Assembly (NCBI GenBank): GCA_021209875.1
Contig: JAGYVD010000007.1
Location: 2,542,001-2,606,000, forward strand
Origin: Rosellinia necatrix
Taxonomy: Eukaryota > Ascomycota > Sordariomycetes > Xylariales > Xylariaceae
DNA length: 64,000 bases
Direction of reading: 5' to 3'
Shown: piece after piece, positions 1-10,790 of the stretch
Layout of the letters: every line of letters starts with the position of its first letter
Position numbering within the stretch: the first letter of the stretch is position 1
The notes under the pieces: generated by a model
Told to the model about the DNA's origin: nothing
Databases searched by the model: none
The model's input: only the letters and a program-made list of their open reading frames with translations
Made by a program: the position numbers and the translations under genes

Positions 1-3000
1 ATAAAAAATGTTAATATTAAAAACAGCGTGCTTTAAAATCTTTAAAATTATATTTATATTAAAAATTAAACAATTTATAAATAAAATAAAAAGAATTATT
101 TTTATAAGTATATATATATATGCTAAAAAATATTTTTAGCTAAAAGATTTTAAAAATAGCTAAAGCTTTTAATGTTTAACAAAATAAAAAATAATGAATA
201 TATTAATTAAATAACTATTAAAAACTCTTTTAATAAAAATTAATTAAACTAAAGCCTTAAGCTTTAAAGTTGTATATATTTACTTAGTTATAAAAAAAAT
301 ATTTTTTAATAAATTTTATAATAATTTTTATAAAAAACGTCTAAAATAAATTAATAAACTAACTTTTTTATATATTTTATATTTATACCATAAAAACTAA
401 TATTATATAAAATAAAATTTTTAAATATAATAATATAAAAAGCTAAATAATTATAAACTTAAAAGATTTTAATAAAATAGCTGTATTAAATAATTATTTA
501 TTATTATTATAAACAAAATAATTAGATTTTTAAAAAAAACATTTTATAACTATTATTAACGTAGTAATAATTTTGTATTGGTTTTAATATATTTAAACTT
601 TAAAATTAATTTATAATAAAAAGCTTAAAAAATAAAAAAATGGCGTCACAGCAATAAAATTTTATAATTTTTAGCTTATATATAACATTATATTAACAAT
701 TTTTTAAAATATATTAAAAATACTATAAAGCATTTATAAATAAAATAATAATATTTTTAAATATTGCTAAATAGTATAAAAATATTTAAAAACTATTTTT
801 AAACTGTTAAAAATAAATATATTGTTATATTATTAACAAAATTTTTTATTAGCTATTTTATAAAAAATTTATTTAAATTTAAAATAAACAGGTTTAAAAT
901 AACAATATTAAAAAGCTATATTATAACAATTTATAACCTGGCTTTTTTAAATTAACTAAAAGCTTTTAAACAACATATAAACTTAATAAAACTTTTATAT
1001 AGCTTGATTTTATATTATATAAAGCTTATTAAGCTGTTATAAAAAAAAAGCTGTTTTATTAATTAAAAATAAACAAACAGTGCATATTAAAACAAAAAAC
1101 TAAACAAGCGTAAAACATATATAAAAAATAAATATTATTAACTAATTATTTTAAAAATAACTTTATTTAAAGCTGTATAAAATATTATATATAAAAAACT
1201 ATTTTGTTTTATTATAACTTATATAAAAATTATTTTTATAAATTAATAAATTAATATAAAAAGCTTTAAAGTAATAGTTTTTATTTAAAGCTAAAAATAA
1301 CAAAAACTAAAAAAACGATTTTTATATTACTATTTAACTAATAATATATTTAAATAAATTATTAGTTAATATAAAAATAAGCTATAGACTTTTAGAACTA
1401 AAAATAATATATTTAATTTAAACAGCTAAAAGCTGCGCATAATTATATAATTAAATAAAAACTAATAATTATATTAATAAACTATTTAGCTATTAAAAAC
1501 ATTATTGAATAAATAATACTAAAAGCTGCAACTCTTAAACATGCTAATTATAAATTAATAAATTTATTTATTTATTTATTATAATATAAACTATAAATAT
1601 ATTATTTATTAAATAAGCTAAACTATATCTCAAACGTTTTTAGCTGTTTATAAATAATATTAAATATTTAAAAAATAAACAAAAAGTAATAAAAATAAAC
1701 AATAAACTTATATTAAATATAATATAAAAAAATAAAAGCTGCGATATATATATTAATATTAAAAATAATTATAAATAAAACTGCAAAAATAAATTTTTAG
1801 CAGCAGATATAAAATTTATAAATATATACAAATATTAAAAATTTAAAAGAATTTTAAAAAAACATTAATAAAAACGTTATAATTTATTTTAAGCTTAAGT
1901 ATTTGTTAAATATTATTATAAATAGACTAATATATAATATTTATATAAATATAAAACGTTTATATCTTTTAATCAACATAATTAAAAAATTTAAAAATAA
2001 TTATATAGTAAAAAATAATACTGTAAAGCTTAATAAATAAAATAAATTTTAAAATTATTTGTAATAGTTAATAAAACATAAATAATAAAAATTAGATTAA
2101 ATATTATAACATTTATAATTTAAACAAGATTAATAAACGATTATTTATAAAAAGCTAAGACTAATTAAACTTAAAAACCTGCTATTTATACATATTATAA
2201 ACATAAACCTTATTTTAACATTTTTAAAAGTTAAAATTAAAAGTGCTTCTTGACATTGAAATAAAAAAAAACTATATTTTAATATACATAATATTATAAT
2301 AACAGTTTTATGCTTTATTTTAAAACATATATTATTAAGTTTTAAATATAAAAATATATAACAAAAAATAAAGCATTCTTCTAATTAAATAACGTTTATT
2401 AAATAATTAAAGCATTTTTAAAAAATTGTTTTTAATAAAAACTAAAAGTTTATATTTAAATTTTAACAAAATATAGAAAAATTATTTAATATTAAACAAA
2501 TAATAACCGCTGTATATTCTTTATAAGCAAACAGCTTATTAAAACGTAAAACCTAAACAATTAAAATAATAATATAATATTATATATCTATTAAATTAAA
2601 AACAGATTAAATAAATATTATATTTTTTATAATAGAACATAAACGCTGTATATAATAATATTATATATTTAATTTTTACATATAGTTATTTTAATTTAAA
2701 CTGTTTAATATATTAAAAATATTACTTAATTTTAAGAACATTAACAAAAATTTAAACATACGGTTTTTCGCAAATATTTATTTTTAAACGTTTATTTAAT
2801 AATAAATTTTGTTTAAGCTGCAGTAAAATATAATTATAACGTTAAATATTATTTATTAAAATTTAATAAAAAAATTAAATTTATTTATAAAAAATATTAT
2901 TTATTTAATTAATTATTAAAAAATATTTTTAATAAAAATTAAACCTTTAAATAATTTAATAACAAATAAATAATTTAGCTTATAAATCCAATTTTTTATT

Positions 3001-3360
3001 AAATTTTATATTTATTTCATAATTTTTATGAAATATTTATATATAACTACCGAAATACATAATTTATTTAAATAATAAGTGCTGCTATTTAAACTAATAA
3101 AAGCTAAACAAAATCTTGGCAAAAAAATATATATAAAATAAAAATTATTTTTAAACATTATTTTAACTAAAAATAAAATAGTTTTATTTATTTTATTAAA
3201 TAAAAACAATAGAGTTATAAATATAATTAATAAATAATAAAAAAGTACTTTTAATACAGCAGAAAACTTATTAAAAAATATTAAAAAAAAAATTAACCGC
3301 GACTAGTTATATAACAGTCTTTGCTAAAATTAGCAGATCTTTTTAATCGGCGCAGCTTTT
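1..3360 (-). mobile_element. Internal region of a RIP-degraded LTR retrotransposon, cut by the window edge
   Basis: Extremely AT-rich sequence with no usable reading frame. Read on the minus strand, it starts directly after the LTR at 3361-3563. The first ~70 bases after that LTR align with the bases after the 5' LTR of the element at 36564-44097, so this is the internal part of a second, inverted copy of that family. That copy is 7.5 kb long, so roughly half of this one lies outside the window. No protein could be recognised: stop codons are dense in all frames, as expected after RIP. Confidence 0.6.
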
Positions 3361-3563
3361 TAATACGCGCGCATAAAAAAAGCGTTTATATAAGCCTTTT
3401 GCTTGGGGTACTATAGCCCATAGCTATAGCCACAATTTAATTAAGCCTAGCCCTATATATATAAGCCCTAGCCTACACTTAAGTAAATCTTTAGTTTAGC
3501 CTAGATTTACTAAGTCTTTATCTTTTATAATACACACTTTACACCCCAATAGTGCACCTTTTA
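3361..3563 (-). repeat. LTR of the GTGCACC family (5' LTR, minus strand)
   Basis: A 203-bp unit homologous to those at 29521-29725, 36110-36313, 36564-36766 and 43895-44097. On the minus strand it starts TAAAAGGTGCAC (TG changed to TA), contains the family's TATA-like CTTATATAA near the 3' end and ends GTATTA (from GTATCA). The bases just outside (TGTAT and AAAAG) do not match, as expected for one LTR of a full element rather than a solo LTR. It is moderately RIPped. Confidence 0.7.
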
Positions 3564-3869
3564 ATACAACAGCTTACGACTAGCTTATAACTTTTTTAAA
3601 AAAACGCAAAAAAAAAAAAAAAAAAATTATAAACAGTGCATATAAAGAAATATTAGCGCACAGGCTAATATAAGCCAACTATTAAATATTTTTATTTTAA
3701 ATAATTGCTAAATAGTTTATAAACTAACTACTAAACTTAAACTAATATAACTAGAACTAACCAGCTTTATAAAACTGCATCTTATAAGCCACGCATATAT
3801 TGTTTATAACTTCTGCTATTTAGCTAAAAAATAAACATTATTTACTACCTTAATAAATATACCTTCAGG
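3564..3869. other. AT-rich stretch with an A19 tract, unassigned
   Basis: This segment lies between the LTR at 3361-3563 and the point near 3870 where similarity to E1 and E2 stops. It has a run of about 19 A at 3608-3626. No gene was found. The A-run could be a retroposon tail or chance in AT-rich DNA. Confidence 0.4.
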
Positions 3870-4063
3870 CATAGCCTATTATATTAACGCCGCTTTTATA
3901 ATAGCTTAGCATAGTTTTTTACAGCTAAAGAAAATTATATATAATAAATCTGATTTACAAAAGCTTTATAAATAAGCCGCTTTAAGCTTATTAAAGTTCT
4001 TAATTTAACTTTTAATAAACAGAAACTATTTTTAAATATTATTATATAAAATAAAAACAATAA

Positions 4064-4289
4064 CAAGGATAAATTGGGGTCCTGTATGTTATATCTAGTG
4101 AAAATAGCGAATTACAGGTAGAAGGAAGGACTGGCTATGCCAGCCAGCCGAAGGCTGGCCAATATAGCCAGTGGGCTACCCTTATCCAATCTATTGCGGG
4201 TCTGGCTAGGTCCTACGGACCCAGCCTACAGACCTAGCCTAGCCTATCCTAGGGTGGGTCCTCTGGACACCCCCTACCTGTCTGTATCA
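4064..4289. mobile_element. Solo LTR-like insertion, 226 bp, in E0
   Basis: A GC-rich, barely RIPped block inside AT-rich E0, flanked by 5-bp repeats AATAA (4059-4063 and 4290-4294). It begins CAAGGATAAATTGGGG and ends CTGTATCA. Comparison with the matching region of E1 near 11640 shows an uninterrupted empty site. Inside are short inverted GGCTGGCY and TAGGTC/GACCTA motifs. It belongs to none of the other LTR families in the window. The start is not TG, so the LTR call is less certain than the insertion call. Confidence 0.6.
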
Positions 4290-4684
4290 AATAAATAAAA
4301 AACGTTTTAAAATAAACGTAATAATAAGCGCTATAAACAGCTTATTATATTTAGTTATTTATATCGCAAACTTTTTAAAATAAAGCATTATTTTAACGCA
4401 TGTACGCGATTTATTACTACTTTTTTATTTTACAAATAGCGCTTTTTTAAAAACTAAAATATTTTAAATCTTATGAAACCGCTTATTATATTTAAAAATC
4501 AACCGTAACATATATTCAGGTTACAGTGTTAAATATAGCGTTGCTTAGCATGTATGTAATATAAATATAAATAAAGGCAACATAAAACTTTGTAGCCGTT
4601 AAATATTAAATATAATAAAACGCTACAATAAAACATTTTTAGCTAAAATATTAAAAGCTAATAAACGTTTTATATTATAAAAGC

Positions 4685-4815
4685 TAATAAAAAACCAAAC
4701 CCTGGCTACACTTGCCGCGCTAGCTTAAATAACTAACAAAAAACCAAACCTTAGTTATATTTGCTGCACTAGCTTAAATAACTAATAAAAAACCAAACCC
4801 TGGTTACACTTATTA
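4685..4815. repeat. 49-bp tandem repeat, about 2.6 copies
   Basis: The motif CCAAACC followed by a CTAGCTTAAATAACTAA segment recurs with a 49-bp period (CCAAAC at 4695, 4744 and 4793). The matching site has two copies in E2 (33664-33760) and one in E1 (near 11200), so copy number varies between copies of the family E repeat. Confidence 0.7.
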
Positions 4816-5854
4816 TTCTGCTCTAAAAGCTTACTTAAGATTACATTGGGATTAAATTTGCTTGTATTAATAAATAAATAAACACACTTAATATAAACTT
4901 TAAATTTATCGCAAATTTACTTCTAACTTTAATAAAATCCAGCAGCAGTACCTTTAACTAACTATATAATAAATTTATAATAAATTTGCTTTAGACTATT
5001 AAATAAAAAAAAACACATATTATTATATATTAAATTTGCCTTGAGTTTATAATAAAACACAAAATAATCAGACTATTTAAAAATATTTTATATTATATAT
5101 TTTTTATTTAACGCTTAAGCTATTAAATATTATCTTTAAGCTTAATTTATAGCTAATTTATTTATTATCGCCGGCTTTTAGTGTTAGAACATTTAAAAAG
5201 AAACTTTTATTAAACACATTTATATTTTTTTTGCGGCTTTTTCTATTATTTCTACTACTATTTATATTATTATTATTGTCGTTGTTATTAAAAGCTTTTC
5301 TTGCAGCACTTTTTTTAATTTATTTTTGCTTTAAATTTTAACTTTAAACTTTACTAATAGATTTATGTAATAAAACTTTATAATTAACATCAAATTTGTT
5401 ATAAATTTACAGCAGAGTTTTACTTCTAGCGCTTTAAAACGCTTTATAAACATTTAGCGCAATATAATTCCAACGGGCGGCCGCCCAGGCCTGTATAAAT
5501 AAGTCTTATTATTTTTTAATATTTATATTGTTTATATTAATTTAACAGCAAATTAGCATTAAATTTATTACATATTAGTTTTAATAACTTATATTAAAAC
5601 ATTTACTTAAACAGTTCTTTTTTTAAGCTTTGATATAATATATATATTTAAAAGTTTATATATTAATATTATCTATATAAAAAACGTTTATATTTTAAAT
5701 AAGTTAGCATTAAATTTACTCCAAATTATAACTATTAATTTTTATAACATAAAACATATAATAAACATAATAAAACTCAGGTTTAGTTATTATAATAAGC
5801 TTTTAATCTATAACAAATTAATATTAAATTTAAAAAATATTTGCTAAAAAACTT

Positions 5855-6221
5855 ACTTGTACTGATTAAATTCTACTAAAGTCAGGGCTCCACCACCTAA
5901 CTTCTTTTCTTATAACTCTAACTTTCAGGCATATTAAGCTTAAAATAGCTTTAAATTTGTTCTACTTATTACCTGAAAGGAACAGCCTATTAAAAAAAGA
6001 TTAAGCTTTTTTTAGTCGGTAAATAGCATTTATAACATCAGGTATTTTTTCAGCTGGCTTTTTAAGCCTGACTATATATTAAATTTAACACTAAAAGATA
6101 AGCATACGTTTATTATACTTTTAGCTGCAGCCTTATATTAAAAACAAGCTGTACCAAGCTTATGCTCCCCCCCAGAATACATGCTATTTATACTGCGCGG
6201 TATGCCCTGTTGGTGATATAG
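5855..6221 (-). mobile_element. Solo ~365-bp terminal (LTR-like) unit of family E inserted in E0
   Basis: On the minus strand it starts near CTATATCACCAACAGGGC and ends with a GGTGGTGGAGCCCTGAC segment and AATCAGTACAA. The same unit forms the 5' end of E0, E1 and E2, and its last ~145 bp recur at their 3' ends (15110-15255 and 45600-45734). Here it interrupts sequence that is continuous in E1 near 10115-10125, so it is an extra insertion. A clean target duplication could not be fixed, and the ends are good to about 10 bp. Confidence 0.6.
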
Positions 6222-7111
6222 ATACGCGATTTTAATAACAGCGGCCTCAAGGGCTAGCAATAAACCAGCGCGTTCTTATTTACAATCAGAAATATTATTA
6301 TTTATTAAAAGCTAGGCGTTAATATATTATTAATGTTTTAAATTTAAAATAAATTTATATTATATTATTATATTTATTTAAAAAATTATTAAAACTAAAA
6401 AAATCTTTTATTTATAAATTTAATAATATTTTTATTTTATTTAGTTAGTTTTATTTAAAAATTTATTTAATTATATTTAGTTATCTATTTTTAATTTTTC
6501 TTTATTTTATAAATTAATTATATTTTTAATTTTTATTATTTTATTTATAAATAAAATAAATATTTAAAATATAAATTTAAAACTTTTTAGCTAGCTTTTT
6601 AAATTTAATTATATATTAAATTTAATATTAAAAATAAATATATATTTATTATATTTTTAGCTATAGTTCTATATTAAAAAAATTTATATTAAACTTATAT
6701 TTCTTTTTAAATATATATTATTTATATTATATAATATATTTTATTAATAATATAAATAATTAAATTTTATTAAAATTAAAACTTTATTATAGTTATAATT
6801 CTTTTTATAATTTTAAAATTTAAATATATTAACTGTAAAATAGCTTTAAATTTATTTTATTTATTATTTAATACTAATAAGCTATTAAAAAAAAAAAAAA
6901 TTTTAATTAATAAATAATATATATAATTTAAAATATTTTTTAGCTAGCTTTTTAAGCTTAACTATATATTAAATTTAACGCTAAAAAATAAACATATGTT
7001 TATCACACTTTTAGCTGCTGCTTTATACTAAAAACAACCTGTATTAAGCTTACGCTCCCCCCTAGAATATATGCCATTTATACTGCGCGGTATGCCCTGT
7101 TGGTAACATAG

Positions 7112-7653
7112 AAAAGGGTTATTCGCGCTTATGGTTACTCAACTTCGGTTTTCCCTCCGTTACCTTAGTTTTTCTACCTACAAAAGTGGTTTTTTAATAA
7201 TAATTAAGAGGTTTTTTTTCGTTCTACCTCATTTGAAAACGTTAATATATATTTTATTTATTCCGCTTAATAAGCATCGCTATGAAACTATTACCTTTTC
7301 CCCCTCTAATCTAAAAATAAAGGAACAAATATTGTATAAGTAGGTATAAGCGGTTATTCAAGCCCTAGGCGTAGGTCGCTCGGCTATAATAATGCCTTGG
7401 GCCGGCTCGTATAGCATATCGACGACTTACGTCTAAGGCTTAAATAGCGGCTTACGCTCTCCCCAATACATACGTTCAAACCATTCCTTTCTCGTAGCTG
7501 TATAAAGGTGTAGAATATAAATTAAATAGTTGTTATTTTGTAAACAAGTTTTCCCCTGGTTGCATCACTAAAGACTAGTTCCAAAGCCTCCTAATTATCC
7601 TGCTACAGTAGTTATCTCATTCGTAGATTCGTCTTCGTCCTTTACACTACATG
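7112..7653. other. Unique, moderately AT-rich stretch without a recognisable gene
   Basis: This is outside the RIPped repeats: CpA and CpG are present and it has no counterpart elsewhere in the window. A 70-codon open frame at 7131-7343 has ordinary low-complexity composition and no recognisable domain, so it is not called. Nothing else was found. Confidence 0.5.
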
Positions 7654-8040
7654 TTACATATAACCGCCCTCGCCGCCTTTGCCGGGAAACCCATATGGCG
7701 GTTGTGGGAGCCCTTCTCCAATCCTGTCCAGTACACCTTGGAGTCGTTGTACTGAAAACATCAACACCCCTACAGCTTCAACCTAGTTAATGCCAAGGGC
7801 CGAGTCAAACGATCCATTGACAACATTCATGAAAAGTCACTCACCACTGATTGCTGTTACTCCACCCCAGAGAAAGGAGCCGTTTGGCTTGAGAGGGGTC
7901 GGGAAGGGGAATGGGAGAGGAGACCTCGTCGAGATACTTATGCACAGGGCAGTGATAACGCCGAGGCTAATGGCTACAAGAGCACTGTAGCACACAAGTT
8001 TGTGCCATGCGCTGATGACAGGGGGAGAGCCCAGCGGCAT
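7654..8040 (-). CDS. Small two-exon gene for a 97-aa membrane-anchored protein of unknown function
   Basis: Exon 1 is 8040-7845, the intron 7844-7752 (93 bp) and exon 2 7751-7654. The donor is GTGAGT, the acceptor TTTTCAG, with a plausible TTAAC branch site. Splicing keeps one frame (196 + 98 nt = 98 codons including TAA). The start has good context (CTGCCATGC). The protein has one likely membrane helix at about residues 16-35, a proline-rich stretch (PLPFPFPTPLKP, about 41-52), an exon-2 segment with alternating hydrophobics, and a Gly/Pro-rich tail ending GGEGGYM. I do not recognise the family. It could be a small membrane or secreted (signal-anchor) protein. It sits alone between inverted repeats E0 and E1, where flanking DNA is mutated, yet its own frame is clean. 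A chance open frame is possible, but the canonical intron argues against it. Confidence 0.5.
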
Positions 8041-9235
8041 GGCAGAGGTGGTTTGATATCAGAGCAGATGCAGATAGGAATAAGTTCGTTAGACGTCGGG
8101 TGTGCGGATCCACGGGGGACTCAAAAAAGCAGGGATAGATAGATAGATAGGTGTGTACTTGTATTAATTCTCAACATGGATCGTGCGTGTCGGGGTTGGT
8201 ATGTAATTATAAACAACCAGGGCTGTGACTTATTTCTAGGAAAAGTGCCTATGGAGGGAAAGGACGCAATTGCGCGTGTGATTGAAAGAAAAAACAAATG
8301 GGAATGCCACGCTCGACGAAAATTAGGTCATATAGAGGAATGAAGGTAGCCTGATTCCATTATTCCAAGGCCGCTCTGCAATATAGTATTGGGTCTATTA
8401 TGCGAAAGTGGTACCACACTGGCAATAAGGCGATCCCACGAAAACTGGGATCGGATGCATGGTTCGTCTTTAGCCATTCTACGTCTTCAAGCTCCCAATC
8501 CCCCGGTTAAACGTTTATGTGGCGCAATTAAGTTCCAAGTCCCTATCTACATGTAGGGACTTGGGTATACTATGCGCCTAGAGAAATACATGCAACATTG
8601 AAATAGGTGCTCTGAAACTGAATGCTCCATATCTATTTCCAACGAATGTAATTGCAACACTAACTTGCATAGGCGCTGCACAGGGGGTTTGGCAGCTGGT
8701 GATATTATAGCGGAATCTGAAAACATCGCCATATCACTGGCTGGATATATGCAAGTTGGTGTTACACTAGCGTTCAAATAGAGACTTAGGTAGGCAGGCT
8801 GTGAAAGTCTCAGGTCTGTCTCATGGAGTACCGGTACTTTCATGCAGAGCCGCCTCGGTTTTTCTTGCCGGTACTGGACAACTACTCAGTACTACTACAC
8901 TACAGCCTTTGGATACAGTAAGTAGAACCGAGGGGGGCGGGGCGGACCGAGGCCAGAATGCAACTGATTTAATTTATCCTAAGCACCAGAGCGACATCTG
9001 GTTGGCCAGGGTGCGTGAAAACTGACCCCATTCGCGCGAACTGGCGGGAAGTCCACGACCCTCTAGGTTAGCTGATTAGATGGTAGCATCCAAGCATGCA
9101 GAAATTACCAACTACATACAAGCAGCAGGTGCTGCTGCTGCTGCCTTGGACCTCGCCTTCAAGTGTCCTCTGCCAAAGCTGACCGGGATAGGGAAATTGG
9201 CCGCGCGTTCCTTTAGACTCAAAGAAGTAAATAAT
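8041..9235. other. Unique island sequence, no further gene supported
   Basis: Base composition is balanced with no RIP signature. It contains a short GATA microsatellite (8137-8152) and a palindrome around 8532-8566 (GTCCCTA, spacer, TAGGGAC). Open frames of about 100 codons at 8547-8843 (minus) and about 75 at 8801-9025 (plus) overlap on opposite strands and show no motif or splice pattern. The sequence ends at the E1 boundary near 9236. Confidence 0.45.
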
Positions 9236-9780
9236 CTACATCACTAACAGGGCATACCGCGCAGTATAAATAGCATATATTCTGGGGGGGAGCATGAGCT
9301 TAATATGGGTCGCTTTTGGTATAAGGCCGCAGCTAAAAGTATAATAAACGTATGTTTATTTTTTAGCGTTAAATTTAATATATAGTCGGGCTTAAAAAGC
9401 TAGCTGAAAAAATGCCCTATGTTATATATATTATTTATTAATTAAAAAAAACTTAATTTTTTTTTAATGGCCTGTTATTATTAAATAATAAATAAAATAA
9501 ATTTAAAGCTATTTTAAGCTTAATATGTTTAAAATTAAAGTTATAAAAAAAATTAAATAATAAAGCTTTAATTTTAATAAAACTTAATTATTTATATTAT
9601 TAATAAAATATATTATATAATATAAATAATATATATTTTAAAAAAACATAAGCTTAATATAAATTGTTTTTAATATAAAGCAGCAGCTAAAAATATAATA
9701 AATATATATTTATTTTTAAATGTTAAATTTAATATATAGTTAGGCTTAAAAGCTAGCTAAAAAATATTTAAATTTACGAT
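9236..9780 (+). repeat. Tandem pair of terminal units at the 5' end of E1
   Basis: The first unit (about 9236-9595) keeps GC-rich landmarks. The second (about 9596-9780) is the first ~185 bp of the unit with nearly every C and G replaced: the GGGCATACCGCGCAG segment reads as an AT-only equivalent of equal length. The rest of this second unit seems to reappear at the far end of E1 (about 15110-15255), as if one unit had been split by the ~5.3-kb core. The same layout occurs in E0 and E2. Confidence 0.6.
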
Positions 9781-10679
9781 TTAAATATTTATTTTATTTA
9801 TAAATAAAATAATAAAATTAAAAATATAATTAGTCCGTAAAACAAAAAAAATTAAAAATATATAACTAAATATAATTAAATAAATTTTTAAATAAAGCTA
9901 GCTAAACAGAATAAAAAATATAGCTAGATTTATAAATAAAAGTTTTTTTTAATTTTATAACTTTTTTAATAAATATAATAATATAATATAAAGTTGCTTT
10001 AAATTTAAAGCGCTAAGAATATATTAGCGCTTAGCTTTTAATAAATAATAATATTTTTAATTTTAAATAAAAACATGCTAGCTTGTTGTTAGCTTTTTAG
10101 CCTGCTGTTATTAAAATCGTATAGCAAAAATAAATTTTTAATAAATTCTTTTTAAATTTAATACTAATTTATTATAAATTAAAAGCTTGTTATAATAATT
10201 AAACGTTAAATATATTATATTTATTATATATTTTATATTATAAAATTAATAGTTATAATTTAAAGCAAATTTAATGCTAATTTATATAAAATATAAATGC
10301 TTTTTATATAAATAATATTAATATATAAACTTTTAAATATATATATTATATAAAAGCTTAAAAAAAACTGTTTAAATAAATATTTTAATATAAGTTATTA
10401 AAACTAATATATAGCAAATTTAAAATTAATTTATTATTAGATCGATATAAATAATATAAAAGTTAAAAAATAATAAAATTTATTTATGTAGGCCTGGGCA
10501 GCCGCCCGTTATAATTATGTTGCATTAAATGTTTATAAAGCGTTTTAAAACGCTAAAAATAAAAATCTGCTGTAAATTTATAATAAATTTAATATTAATT
10601 ATAAAGCTTTATTATATAAAGCTATTAATAAAATCTAAAGTTAAAGTTTAAAGCAAAAATAAATTAAAAAAGCTGTTGC

Positions 10680-10790
10680 AACAAAAGCTTTTAATAATAA
10701 TAATAATAGTAATAACAATAATAATAACAATAATATAAACAATAATATAAATAATAATAAAAATAATAAAAGTTGCAGCAAAAAAATATA
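10680..10790. repeat. AAT/AAC-rich trinucleotide tract in E1
   Basis: A long run of AAT and AAC triplets, with counterparts in E0 (about 5222-5330, complementary strand) and E2 (about 32960-33030). In the less mutated E0 copy the tract includes GCAGC, TCGTTG and CTACTACT steps, so it is probably a RIP-converted CAA/CAG-type tract. Confidence 0.5.

Larger units (their letters stand above)
3870..7111 (-). repeat. E0: inverted, truncated copy of the 6-kb repeat family E
   Basis: Read on the minus strand from 7111 downwards, this follows E1 (9236 onwards) in order: the terminal segment with AACAGGGCATACC, a degenerate second terminal unit, the GC-richer spot at 5478-5498 (partner near 10493-10508), and so on to about 3870 (partner near 11810). 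Similarity then stops. It is AT-rich with TpA replacing CpA, and no coding capacity remains. It differs from E1 by a solo LTR at 4064-4289, an extra terminal unit at about 5855-6221 and a longer 49-bp tandem repeat. With E1 it forms an inverted pair around the island at 7112-9235. Confidence 0.8.

Noticed and set aside
8547..9025. Frames of 98 codons (minus) and 74 codons (plus) in the island between E0 and E1
   Set aside because: They overlap on opposite strands, one starts at GTG, and neither shows intron signals or a recognisable protein pattern.
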